Below are positions 50,826 to 58,280 of a stretch of 64,000 nt of DNA, piece by piece. Under the pieces are notes generated by a model. The model was given only the letters and a program-made list of their open reading frames with translations, searched no databases and was not told the origin of the DNA. The position numbers and the translations under genes are program-made. Origin of the DNA: UBA1447 sp002329225 (lineage in GTDB: Bacteria; Bacillota; Clostridia; Oscillospirales; Acutalibacteraceae); NCBI GenBank assembly GCA_050946835.1, contig JBMNVN010000001.1, positions 310,001-374,000 of the forward strand. The letters run 5' to 3'. Position 1 is the stretch's first letter; the number at the start of each line of letters is the position of its first letter.

Positions 50826-53800
50826 TTACTCGACGGATTTAAGGGATTCAACCATGCTGATTTTTTTGAGTTTTTGCCTCATCAAAGCATTTACTATAAT
50901 GGCAAAAACAACCGTGACTGAAGTAGCGATAACCATACTCAACCAGCTTATACTACGTCCGAACATCACAATGTTTACTTCCGCAATGTTAATAACAAAC
51001 TTGTGCAAAGGTATACCGATTAAAATCCCGGAAGCGACCCCCAAGGCTGTGAGTAAAATGTTTTCACGAAATACATAGGAGGCCACCTCCCTGTCGTAGA
51101 AACCCAACACCTTGATTGTTGCCAGCTCCCTCAGGCGCTCATTGATATTTATATTGGAAAGGTTGTAGAGCACAACAAAGGCCAAGGCTCCTGCGGAGCC
51201 TACAAATATAAAGACAAGGGCATCCAAGCCTTTAAGCAGTTTGTTGAATGTGTTCACCGCCTGGTCGGTGTATACTACCACGGAGATATCATCACGCTTT
51301 GCCAAATCAGTGGCGAGTTTTGTTTTTTCGGCATTGCGCTCAGTTTCATCCATCGATTTAATGTTATCGCTGAGTTTTGCCGTAATAAAGTCGAACACCG
51401 GCTCTTCGCCGAAAGTTTGTGTATAAAGTTCTTTTGTCATATAGATATAATGGAAAGCATAGTTTTCCACAACACCGGCCACCTTCATATTTACATTGCT
51501 GCCGTCATTGAGGGTCACAAAAATTTCGTCCCCCGGATTTGTTTTTGTTTTAGCGGCAAACTTCTCGCTCACCAAAACGCCTTCGGAATTGAGGGTATAA
51601 GCCTCTCCGGTTTTGCGGTTTTGCAATTTGATAAAGTTTTGCAGGTCTTCGGTATTCCCCGGGACAAGAATGCTTACGGGCAGAACCGTATCCGGTTCCC
51701 TTTCGGAACTGCCGTTGAGGGTTCTCATATGGGTTAAAATTGCGTCTTTAACCCGAACATCTTCTTTGACTCCGGCTAAAGTTTCCTCCGGACTGATTCC
51801 GCTAACATTACGGTCATTCAAAACAATCTGAGCATCATATTTTGCAACGGCATTTTCGCCGCTGAACTGATTTTTGCTGATTGAGCTGATTGAATCTTTG
51901 ATACCCAAGCCTGTCAAAAGCAAGGCCGTGCACCCGGAAATACCCACTAAAGTCATAATAAAGCGCCGCTTGTTGCGCAAAAGGTTTCTGGCGGTTACTT
52001 TTGTGTTAAAGCTCATGCGCTTCCAGATAAATCCGATTCTTTCCAGGAAAACCCTTTTGCCTTTTTTGGGGGCTTTCGGGCGCATGAGTTTTGAGGGATT
52101 GTCTGCCAGCGCACTCCTGCAGGCAAGTATTGCTCCGCTTGATACCGCTGCCAAAAACAGAATAAGGCCGATTAATGCATAGCGGGTTCTGAACGCCAAG
52201 ATAATCTTCGGCGTTGTGAACATAATGGAATATGCGTTGTAAATGGATACCGGGAAGAGAACAAAGCCTATGGCGAGGCCTAAAACCGTCCCGATTAATG
52301 TGGCCAGGGTAGCATAAATTAAATATTTAGCCGCTATTGCGCCGGATGTGTACCCGAGAGCCTTAAGCGTACCCAATTGCACACGCTCTTCTTCCACCAT
52401 TCTGGTCATGGTCGTAAGACTCACCACAGCAGCTATAAAAAAGAAGAAAACGGGGAAAACGGCGGAAAATGCGGTCATATTGTCTGCGGACTGATCATAC
52501 TCCACATGCCCCGGCAATGCGTCCCTTCCGTCAACCGACCAGGCGGCGCTGTCTAAAGACGCTAAAACTTTTTTTGCATTGTCAATATCATGCCTGGCGT
52601 TTTGGAGTTGCTGCCTGACTTCCGCCTCTTTTTTCGCATACTCTTCGTCTGCAGTTTTCGCCTTTGCTTTAGCCTGGGCCAACTTTTCTTCCGCCAAGGT
52701 CAATTCATATTTCAGCTCCATCTGCCTCATATTGAGCGTGAGCTCGCCTATGGAAAGCTCCGATGAGCCGGCATTAAGCTTAAGTTCCGCTTCTCTGAGC
52801 TTTTTTTCCGCCGCTTCAAGTTCATCAAGCTTTTTAATATCCTGTGCAGCCGCCTCAAGTTGCATTTCTTTAACTTGATACTCATATTTCGCCTTATTAA
52901 GTTCACTCTCTAAAGCTCTTTGAGCGCCTTCCAGAATAAAATAGACTTGCTGAGCATTTTCTTCATTTATTGCCTGCTGAAGCTGCTCAAGCGTTTCGGG
53001 GCTTATTGACTCTCCCGCCCTTCCTGCCAAAACTCTGGCAACAGCCTGGGCAACAACAACGTAATTACTTAAATTTCCTTCCTCTCCGGCCTGGTCAAGC
53101 AGCCGCCTTGTTTCGTTAAGCGCATTTTCCGCCTCATCCAAGTCCTTCTTTGCCTCTTCAAGGTCGTATTTAGCTCTTGCATAATCGGCTCTTGCATTGG
53201 GATACTGGTCAGCAATTGCTTTAGCGGCTCTGTACTCCGCAAGCTTTCTGTTATACTCCGCCAACCCCGCATTATATTCACTCCGGCCGGAAAGCAGTCG
53301 CCGCTGGGCGTCGGACAGAGATGACTCAAATTCCTCTTTTTTTGCCGCCAGCTCCTCATCGCCGTTTTCGGCATAATATTTAATCTGCTTAACAAGTTCT
53401 CTGGCCTCGGCCAATTTCTGCTCCGCTTCAATCTCTTTTGCCGCAAGTTCCGTTTCGCCACGTTCCACCTGCGGTGCAAGTTCTATTGAAAGGGACATCG
53501 CTCTGGCTCTTACTCTGTCTTCGGAAATCGCTTCCAAATCCTTTATGACGGGTTCCACATAGGCTTTATACTCCGGCGAAAAAGCCTTATAGCCGAAAGC
53601 ACCCGCAACACTTATAAAAGCATGGGTATAATAATCCGTTACAAAGTTAGTTTCGGGGATAAAAATAAAATTACCCAACTTACCGCTGCCGATCAGGGTA
53701 TTGCCCCGTTCAACGGAAATATACATGGGGGTACGCACAATCCCCACAATGGTGAACTGTGTATTCTTAAGCTTGTTTTTAAGATTTTCGTTATCCCCTG

Positions 53801-54320
53801 TCAAGGTGACTGTTTCACCTATTGCAAACTTGTGGGTTGAGGTTACTGCAGAGGAGTCTATGAGGCACTCATTTTCCTGTTTCGGGTAAGCTCCCTCTAA
53901 TAGATCAGGCCTGTTCATATAAGCGGCATCGTTAACCCCGTTTTGAAAGGCCGTAGCCATATCCATATTGAGCGATGTGGCACGGCAAACATATTGAGCC
54001 CCTTCAATATCTATAACTTTTTTACCGTCAACCTCTATAAAAACATCGGCGGACTTAACGGGCATTACCGCCTCTACCCCGCTGACCTTGCTTATTTTAT
54101 AAATATCGTTTTCACTCAAGCCTATTGTAGATACAATACTGATGTCTGAAAGGTTGTAGTCATAAAAATATTTTTCGGCAGTATCTTTCAAGTTTGGAGC
54201 CGTTGCCTTGATACCGGCGAAAACGCTTATACCCAAAGCCACAATCGCCGCTATTGAAAGAAAGCGGTTGCGCGTTCTTATTATGGAACGGAAAACATCT
54301 TTAAATAACGCTTTGCTCAT
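50826..54320 (-). CDS. Large FtsX-family ABC permease with extracytoplasmic coiled coil
   Basis: 1164 residues. An N-terminal membrane helix (about 17-38) and a MacB-like extracytoplasmic domain are followed by a coiled coil at about 285-590, rich in Glu, Ala, Lys and Leu heptads. A first FtsX permease domain follows (about 615-745), then a further extracytoplasmic domain and a second FtsX domain at the C-terminus (about 1040-1155). Such permeases, with a MacB/LolD-type ATPase, work as mechanotransmission machines in lipid, peptide or wall-hydrolase control rather than as classic importers. The ATPase gene is one base upstream of the start. Substrate unknown. Confidence 0.9.
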   Translation of the reverse strand: MSKALFKDVFRSIIRTRNRFLSIAAIVALGISVFAGIKATAPNLKDTAEKYFYDYNLSDISIVSTIGLSENDIYKISKVSGVEAVMPVKSADVFIEVDGKKVIDIEGAQYVCRATSLNMDMATAFQNGVNDAAYMNRPDLLEGAYPKQENECLIDSSAVTSTHKFAIGETVTLTGDNENLKNKLKNTQFTIVGIVRTPMYISVERGNTLIGSGKLGNFIFIPETNFVTDYYTHAFISVAGAFGYKAFSPEYKAYVEPVIKDLEAISEDRVRARAMSLSIELAPQVERGETELAAKEIEAEQKLAEARELVKQIKYYAENGDEELAAKKEEFESSLSDAQRRLLSGRSEYNAGLAEYNRKLAEYRAAKAIADQYPNARADYARAKYDLEEAKKDLDEAENALNETRRLLDQAGEEGNLSNYVVVAQAVARVLAGRAGESISPETLEQLQQAINEENAQQVYFILEGAQRALESELNKAKYEYQVKEMQLEAAAQDIKKLDELEAAEKKLREAELKLNAGSSELSIGELTLNMRQMELKYELTLAEEKLAQAKAKAKTADEEYAKKEAEVRQQLQNARHDIDNAKKVLASLDSAAWSVDGRDALPGHVEYDQSADNMTAFSAVFPVFFFFIAAVVSLTTMTRMVEEERVQLGTLKALGYTSGAIAAKYLIYATLATLIGTVLGLAIGFVLFPVSIYNAYSIMFTTPKIILAFRTRYALIGLILFLAAVSSGAILACRSALADNPSKLMRPKAPKKGKRVFLERIGFIWKRMSFNTKVTARNLLRNKRRFIMTLVGISGCTALLLTGLGIKDSISSISKNQFSGENAVAKYDAQIVLNDRNVSGISPEETLAGVKEDVRVKDAILTHMRTLNGSSEREPDTVLPVSILVPGNTEDLQNFIKLQNRKTGEAYTLNSEGVLVSEKFAAKTKTNPGDEIFVTLNDGSNVNMKVAGVVENYAFHYIYMTKELYTQTFGEEPVFDFITAKLSDNIKSMDETERNAEKTKLATDLAKRDDISVVVYTDQAVNTFNKLLKGLDALVFIFVGSAGALAFVVLYNLSNININERLRELATIKVLGFYDREVASYVFRENILLTALGVASGILIGIPLHKFVINIAEVNIVMFGRSISWLSMVIATSVTVVFAIIVNALMRQKLKKISMVESLKSVE

Positions 54321-54321
54321 G

Positions 54322-55023
54322 CTACCATTCTATCCTTTCAACGGATACGGGATTATCGTTTACCGCTATTCGGTGTACTCGCCCGCTCCTCAGGGAAATA
54401 ATCCTGTTGGCAATAGGCGTAACCGCCTGGTTGTGGGTGACGACTACGACAGTCATCCCCGTTTCCCGGCTGGTATCCTGCAGCAGTTTTAAAATCTGTT
54501 TGCCGGTAGTATAATCCAAAGCGCCCGTAGGTTCATCACACAAAAGCAGCTTCGGATTTTTAGCCAAAGCCCTTGCTATTGAAACACGCTGCTGTTCACC
54601 GCCGGAAAGCTGGGAAGGGAAGTTGTTGAGCCTGTCGCCCAAGCCTACCCTTTCCAACACCTTTTGGGCATCAAGCGACTTTTTGCTGATTTGCGTAGCC
54701 AACTCTACATTCTCAAGAGCCGTCAGATTCGGAACAAGGTTGTAAAATTGGAATACAAAACCCACCTCAAAACGGCGGTACTCGATAAGTCTTTTGCGGT
54801 TGTAGCCGCTGACCAAATCACCGGCCACACGCACCTTGCCGTCATCGCAGTCATCCATGCCGCCCAAAATATTGAGAATAGTGGTTTTACCCGCTCCGCT
54901 GGGGCCTGTGATAACACAGAACTCTCCCTGCTCTATGGAAAATGTCACCCCGTCCGCTGCCGGAATAACAATCTCGCCCATTTGATACCTTTTATAAACG
55001 CCGTCAAACTCAATAAAGCTCAT
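54322..55023 (-). CDS. ABC ATPase, MacB/LolD family
   Basis: 233 residues: Walker A GPSGAGKTT, signature LSGGEQQRVSIARAL, Walker B LLLCDEPTGALD, and H-loop VVVTHNQ. The family drives FtsX-type permeases. GGAGAG precedes the ATG. The permease gene follows at once, so the two form one transporter, expressed from the consensus promoter at 55075-55103. Confidence 0.94.
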   Translation of the reverse strand: MSFIEFDGVYKRYQMGEIVIPAADGVTFSIEQGEFCVITGPSGAGKTTILNILGGMDDCDDGKVRVAGDLVSGYNRKRLIEYRRFEVGFVFQFYNLVPNLTALENVELATQISKKSLDAQKVLERVGLGDRLNNFPSQLSGGEQQRVSIARALAKNPKLLLCDEPTGALDYTTGKQILKLLQDTSRETGMTVVVVTHNQAVTPIANRIISLRSGRVHRIAVNDNPVSVERIEW

Positions 55024-55074
55024 AAGTTACTCTCCGTTCATGCTCTAAGGAATATCCCTATATTTGCCGAGGTA

Positions 55075-55103
55075 ATTATATTTTATCAGTAATTGTATGT
55101 CAA
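55075..55103 (-). promoter_or_regulatory. Consensus promoter of the FtsX-type ABC operon
   Basis: On the minus strand: perfect TTGACA, 17-nt spacer, perfect TATAAT, about 50 nt before the ATPase gene. Confidence 0.85.
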
Positions 55104-55211
55104 CTTTATAAGGCTTTCAGATACAAGTTCTATCATACTGAAAAATCAGTCGCTAATTTGTCTGCACATGTCATTTAAGCGAGGTATTAATTTGTGGGCG
55201 CCATTGGAGTT

Positions 55212-55487
55212 TTAGAGGTTTTTCATTACAAAGATAAACAGGTAAGCAATTCCCCAAACTGCGGCTGCAATCCCAAAACAAGAAAAGAACTTTAAAGGGG
55301 TTCTGATTGTAGATAATGACGATACTTTAACGCATAATATTATGCCGAGAAAGGCTAACAGCGTTGGAATTGCACCGCCAAGTGTAGTTATAGGAAGCAC
55401 AATGCAAGCTACAATAAACAGCCATGTCCACCACGGCAAGTGTTTGAAGTCTTTCCATGTAATTTTAGTTTTTTTCTTATCTGACAT
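55212..55487 (-). CDS. Small membrane protein, unknown
   Basis: 91 residues with a basic N-terminus and three hydrophobic segments (about 18-36, 40-58, 66-88). No family recognised. GGTGAA lies upstream, inside the end of the preceding gene, which stops 5 nt earlier; the two are probably co-translated. It belongs to an AT-rich stretch whose composition differs from the flanking core genes. Confidence 0.62.
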   Translation of the reverse strand: MSDKKKTKITWKDFKHLPWWTWLFIVACIVLPITTLGGAIPTLLAFLGIILCVKVSSLSTIRTPLKFFSCFGIAAAVWGIAYLFIFVMKNL

Positions 55488-55491
55488 TATG

Positions 55492-55938
55492 TTAATTCAC
55501 CACCTTGTATTTTTTTACTATAGCTCCGTATCCTGTGTTTGGAAGATAAATCACTTCAAACCTATCTCCTTGGTAAACCGGAGGGTATGTTACAACAATT
55601 TTCGCAATTTCTCCATCATCCCTTTTAAACGCAAATCCTCTTGTTTCATGAACTTGCCCAGCTGAATCCCATCCTTGTGCTGTTCCGCTTGTAACAATAT
55701 AGTTTTCACTCAAAACATTCGGAATATCTTTAAAAAAATTTCGAGAGAAATATGCAACAGCAACTATAGCAACAATGCAAGCAACAACTCCAACAAGTTC
55801 GATAACAGATTTCGATTTCAAATATCGCTTTAAAAGAAATGCGCCACTAACAACAAGTAAAATAATAGCTATTATAATTCCTGCAAATGCTACAAAGTAA
55901 TTTATTAGAATTGAAGGATAAAAAGCTGAATAATCCAT
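55492..55938 (-). CDS. Membrane protein with extracytoplasmic or cytosolic beta domain, unknown
   Basis: 148 residues from the ATG with GGAGAGAAAG just upstream. Two membrane helices (about 10-35 and 45-65) precede a C-terminal domain of about 75 residues with beta character (TSGTAQGWDSAG, ETRGFAFKRDDGEIAKIVV). The frame stays open for 73 codons upstream to a GTG at 56157 without a ribosome-binding site. That stretch reads like coding sequence and may be a remnant of a longer or different gene. No family recognised. Confidence 0.6.
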   Translation of the reverse strand: MDYSAFYPSILINYFVAFAGIIIAIILLVVSGAFLLKRYLKSKSVIELVGVVACIVAIVAVAYFSRNFFKDIPNVLSENYIVTSGTAQGWDSAGQVHETRGFAFKRDDGEIAKIVVTYPPVYQGDRFEVIYLPNTGYGAIVKKYKVVN

Positions 55939-56365
55939 ACTTTCTCTCCTACTAACTAAAGATGGAAATAAGTTTTTTTCATAGGCATATTTTATGCCCC
56001 CTCTTGCTATATTGCAAAGCAAATTGCCAATCAGATTATTAATATCTGGATAAGATGTATATTTAATTGATTGGTAATCTTCTTTTCCCGCTTTAGCACA
56101 CGAACTATTAATCCGTGCAAATAAATCAGAACAAATATCATGCTTGCGCAGTACCACAAACGAATTTACTATTCAATATACTTAACAAAATATTAAGAAA
56201 AAATATGTTTTTTTAACACTGTTCTCATATTATGAAAAAATCTCTGTTAACAAAAGATTTTTTCAGCCGAAGATTGAAAATTTAGCTATCACGCTAAAAT
56301 GCGCAGGCTCCGTGGTATCAAAGAATCCCAATCTATCGATGCTCTCCAAACATTAGACAATACGT
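55939..56365. other. Intergenic AT-rich stretch with an inverted repeat
   Basis: 427 nt. The part up to 56157 continues the minus-strand frame described for the gene at 55492. At 56232-56265 a perfect 11-bp inverted repeat (TGAAAAAATCT ... AGATTTTTTCA, 12-nt spacer) could act as a weak terminator. No other gene is supported. Confidence 0.5.
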
Positions 56366-56842
56366 TCAAGGATGATCTCTTGTTTCCGAATACTCGTCTA
56401 AAATATATCTTGAGTATTTTGTTGCCTGCCTTTCTTCTCCAATTGGCGTTAACTTTAAATTATTAATCCACTGAAAATAGTGGGTTAGTTCGTGAGCAAT
56501 TGTTTTTAAAATAGCAGTAAGCGCCTCATCTTTTCCCCACTCAACATTCATTTTTGCATAATCGCCCGCTGCTATACGAATATAAGGTTCCACCGAATAT
56601 TCATTCGGTCTAAAGAATGTCCCATATACTAATTCTCCATCATTTGCCCTAATGTGTATAGAGTTCTTAATATAAACCGGCACACGTATAGGGAAAACAA
56701 ACTCTTCACGCATCCATTTTATAAACTCCTTACAACTCCTGCGAACCTCGTTATCAATGCCCGCATCAAATTTGATTCTAATTCCGCTTCTACATCCAAT
56801 TGGAATGTATCTTTTCCAATCTTCTAAGCACCATATATGCAT
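56366..56842 (-). CDS. Putative zinc metallopeptidase-like protein (HELTH)
   Basis: 158 residues from the ATG with GAGGTG 4 nt upstream. The zinc-peptidase motif HELTHYFQW lies at about 122-130; the preceding residues predict a helix (ALTAILKTIA). A third ligand may be the Glu in GEERQA or DEYSET downstream. The N-terminal part contains a Trp/Tyr-rich beta region. SprT-like or ImmA-like proteins have similar size, but no family is certain. A TAA stop of a small basic ORF immediately precedes the frame. It is one of the unusual genes of the AT-rich island. Confidence 0.62.
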   Translation of the reverse strand: MHIWCLEDWKRYIPIGCRSGIRIKFDAGIDNEVRRSCKEFIKWMREEFVFPIRVPVYIKNSIHIRANDGELVYGTFFRPNEYSVEPYIRIAAGDYAKMNVEWGKDEALTAILKTIAHELTHYFQWINNLKLTPIGEERQATKYSRYILDEYSETRDHP

Positions 56843-56854
56843 ATAACACCTCAA

Positions 56855-57025
56855 TTAATACTGTCTGTGTCCTCTTTTTGACGGTTGATGCTTTTTAGGT
56901 TTTGCAGGCATCTTATTCTCTACGATTGTTTCTCGATTTATAATTGCCTTTCGTCCGATTTTTGTTTTTATTTTCCCTGCCTTGTTTCTGTTTGAACCGT
57001 TGCAAATTGACGACCGTTCTGTCAT
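56855..57025 (-). CDS. Small basic ORF, doubtful
   Basis: 56 residues with about a third Lys/Arg/Asn, ending in KPKKHQPSKRGHRQY. Its stop directly precedes the reading frame of the HELTH protein, in the same phase. No good ribosome-binding site is seen before the ATG. It could be the 3' remnant of a gene or a small nucleic-acid-binding protein. Confidence 0.35.
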   Translation of the reverse strand: MTERSSICNGSNRNKAGKIKTKIGRKAIINRETIVENKMPAKPKKHQPSKRGHRQY

Positions 57026-57205
57026 ATGAATGCCATACCGATTTAATTGCGATAGAAAACATCAGATTAACTTTCAAATCCGAACTAATTAACTATGGCA
57101 AGCCCATCCTACAACTACCCTGATAACACGCCGATTATAAAGCAAAACTTAAAATGGAGCAGAGTATATAGGTGATTATCAATGCGTAAGAATTTGCTAT
57201 AGCAA

Positions 57206-57622
57206 TTAATCCGAAATGAATGTAAAACTGGATACTATTTTATCAACTGTTTTAACTTCAGATGTTTTCTTTTCACTTTGATAGGTTGCAAAAACCACTT
57301 TAGGAAACTTCGCAACTACCCATAGTTTAATGAACCATTGATCTGGGGTACTCCCAACACCATACAGCATAGACTTTCCCTTTTGAGTAGTGTCAAGGAT
57401 AAGAGCACGATTCAATTTTATATGATTGGCATCAATAAACTTTTTTGCCATTATGCTAATATGCTCATCTAAGGTTTCTTTCATTTCAAATATGGAAAAA
57501 TATGATAAAGTCAGTGCTCCCTCACCATTATTGCAGTAAATCGAAGTTACTTCTTCACTATCCTCAACAATCCATTTTTCCGGGATTTCATATTTAAAAT
57601 AATCTTTTTTACTAATCTGCAC
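57206..57622 (-). CDS. Small cytoplasmic protein of PsbP/DUF1795-like pattern
   Basis: 138 residues, no signal peptide. The order of strands and helices (FKYEIPEKWIVEDSEEVTSIY, then EHISIMAKKFID, and FIKLWVVAKFPKVVFATYQS) resembles small DcrB/PsbP-fold proteins that are often immunity or lone accessory proteins. The assignment is from pattern only. The start is GTG with AGGTGG 8 nt upstream. It lies 16 nt after the broken frame at 57639-57872. Confidence 0.55.
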   Translation of the reverse strand: MQISKKDYFKYEIPEKWIVEDSEEVTSIYCNNGEGALTLSYFSIFEMKETLDEHISIMAKKFIDANHIKLNRALILDTTQKGKSMLYGVGSTPDQWFIKLWVVAKFPKVVFATYQSEKKTSEVKTVDKIVSSFTFISD

Positions 57623-57638
57623 TTATTGCACCACCTAT

Positions 57639-57872
57639 TCATATAATATTTAGTACACCTGTCCATTTATCGCCATACTGTTGATTTGCAGCAACAGTAT
57701 ATCTGTACAATTTCTTTAGTGCGATTTTTGCATTTTCAATCATCATTTTCACCAATGTTGGATTGCTGTTTATGTCATAACTACCATTACTCCACATACT
57801 CGTATTTCATACGCCGAGTGCCGCCCTTAATTCATCCATATTTTTATAGCCTTTTACGCTATTATCCATCAT
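57639..57872 (-). pseudogene. Reading frame interrupted by an in-frame TGA
   Basis: Starting at ATGATG with GGAAGG 7 nt upstream, 21 codons (MMDNSVKGYKNMDELRAALGV) end at a TGA at 57807-57809. The same phase then stays open for 55 more codons to the TGA at 57639-57641, including a 52-codon ORF from ATG at 57797. The two parts together look like one short protein of 76 residues broken by a single stop. Alternatives are a real 21-residue peptide or chance. It directly follows the relB-like gene, where a toxin gene would be expected. Confidence 0.4.
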
Positions 57873-57875
57873 TGC

Positions 57876-58079
57876 TCAACCTTCCGCAATAGCGGTAGGG
57901 GTAACTTCGTTGGGAACATCCAACTTAACTTCAAAGGGAAGACCGCCCTGACGAATGGCCTGACGCAAAAAAATATTGACAGCTGTAGACATATTAAGAC
58001 CCAACTTCTCAAAAAGCTGTTCGGCAGCGGCTTTAACATCGGCATCGGTACGAATGTTCAGGTTTTTTTGATTAGCCAT
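57876..58079 (-). CDS. RelB/DinJ-family antitoxin
   Basis: 67 residues from the ATG with GGAGGTG 7 nt upstream; the frame extends 17 codons further without a site. A ribbon-helix-helix core (LNIRTDADVKAAAEQLFEKLGLNMSTAVNIFLRQAI) matches DinJ/RelB antitoxins, which bind DNA and neutralise RelE/YafQ RNases. The C-terminal toxin-binding part is short (LPFEVKLDVPNEVT). No relE/yafQ-type toxin follows; a broken frame stands in its place. Upstream is an inverted repeat fitting autoregulation. Confidence 0.85.
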   Translation of the reverse strand: MANQKNLNIRTDADVKAAAEQLFEKLGLNMSTAVNIFLRQAIRQGGLPFEVKLDVPNEVTPTAIAEG

Positions 58080-58098
58080 TAATAAACACCTCCACTTA

Positions 58099-58138
58099 TG
58101 TTGTGCATAAAATCGTATCATATTATGCATACAACATC
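58099..58138. promoter_or_regulatory. Inverted repeat upstream of the RelB/DinJ gene
   Basis: ATGTTGTGCATAA and TTATGCATACAACAT form an imperfect inverted repeat (two-base difference) 20 nt before the start codon, a likely operator for the ribbon-helix-helix antitoxin. Confidence 0.6.
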
Positions 58139-58205
58139 AACATATCAGAAGCTTTTTATGGGACATAATTTTTCTTTTTTATTTCCTTTACCTTGCCTGT
58201 TTTGG

Positions 58206-58234
58206 TTGAAATCCTCCCTTGCTTGAAGTATAAT
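58206..58234 (+). promoter_or_regulatory. Promoter of mfd
   Basis: TTGAAA, 17-nt spacer, perfect TATAAT, about 45 nt before the start. Confidence 0.78.
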
Positions 58235-58280
58235 GCAATGAGTAAACTTTTAATCGTTTTGTCCCTTGAAGGAGCCGCTT

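Noticed and set aside
56300..56466. Plus-strand ORF of about 55 codons (MRRLRGIKES...) overlapping the end of the HELTH gene
   Set aside because: It overlaps a better-supported minus-strand gene, has no ribosome-binding site and runs through its 3' end.
57089..57175. 26-codon plus-strand ORF starting MASPSYNYPDN in the AT-rich island
   Set aside because: No ribosome-binding site, too short and opposite in direction to all nearby frames.
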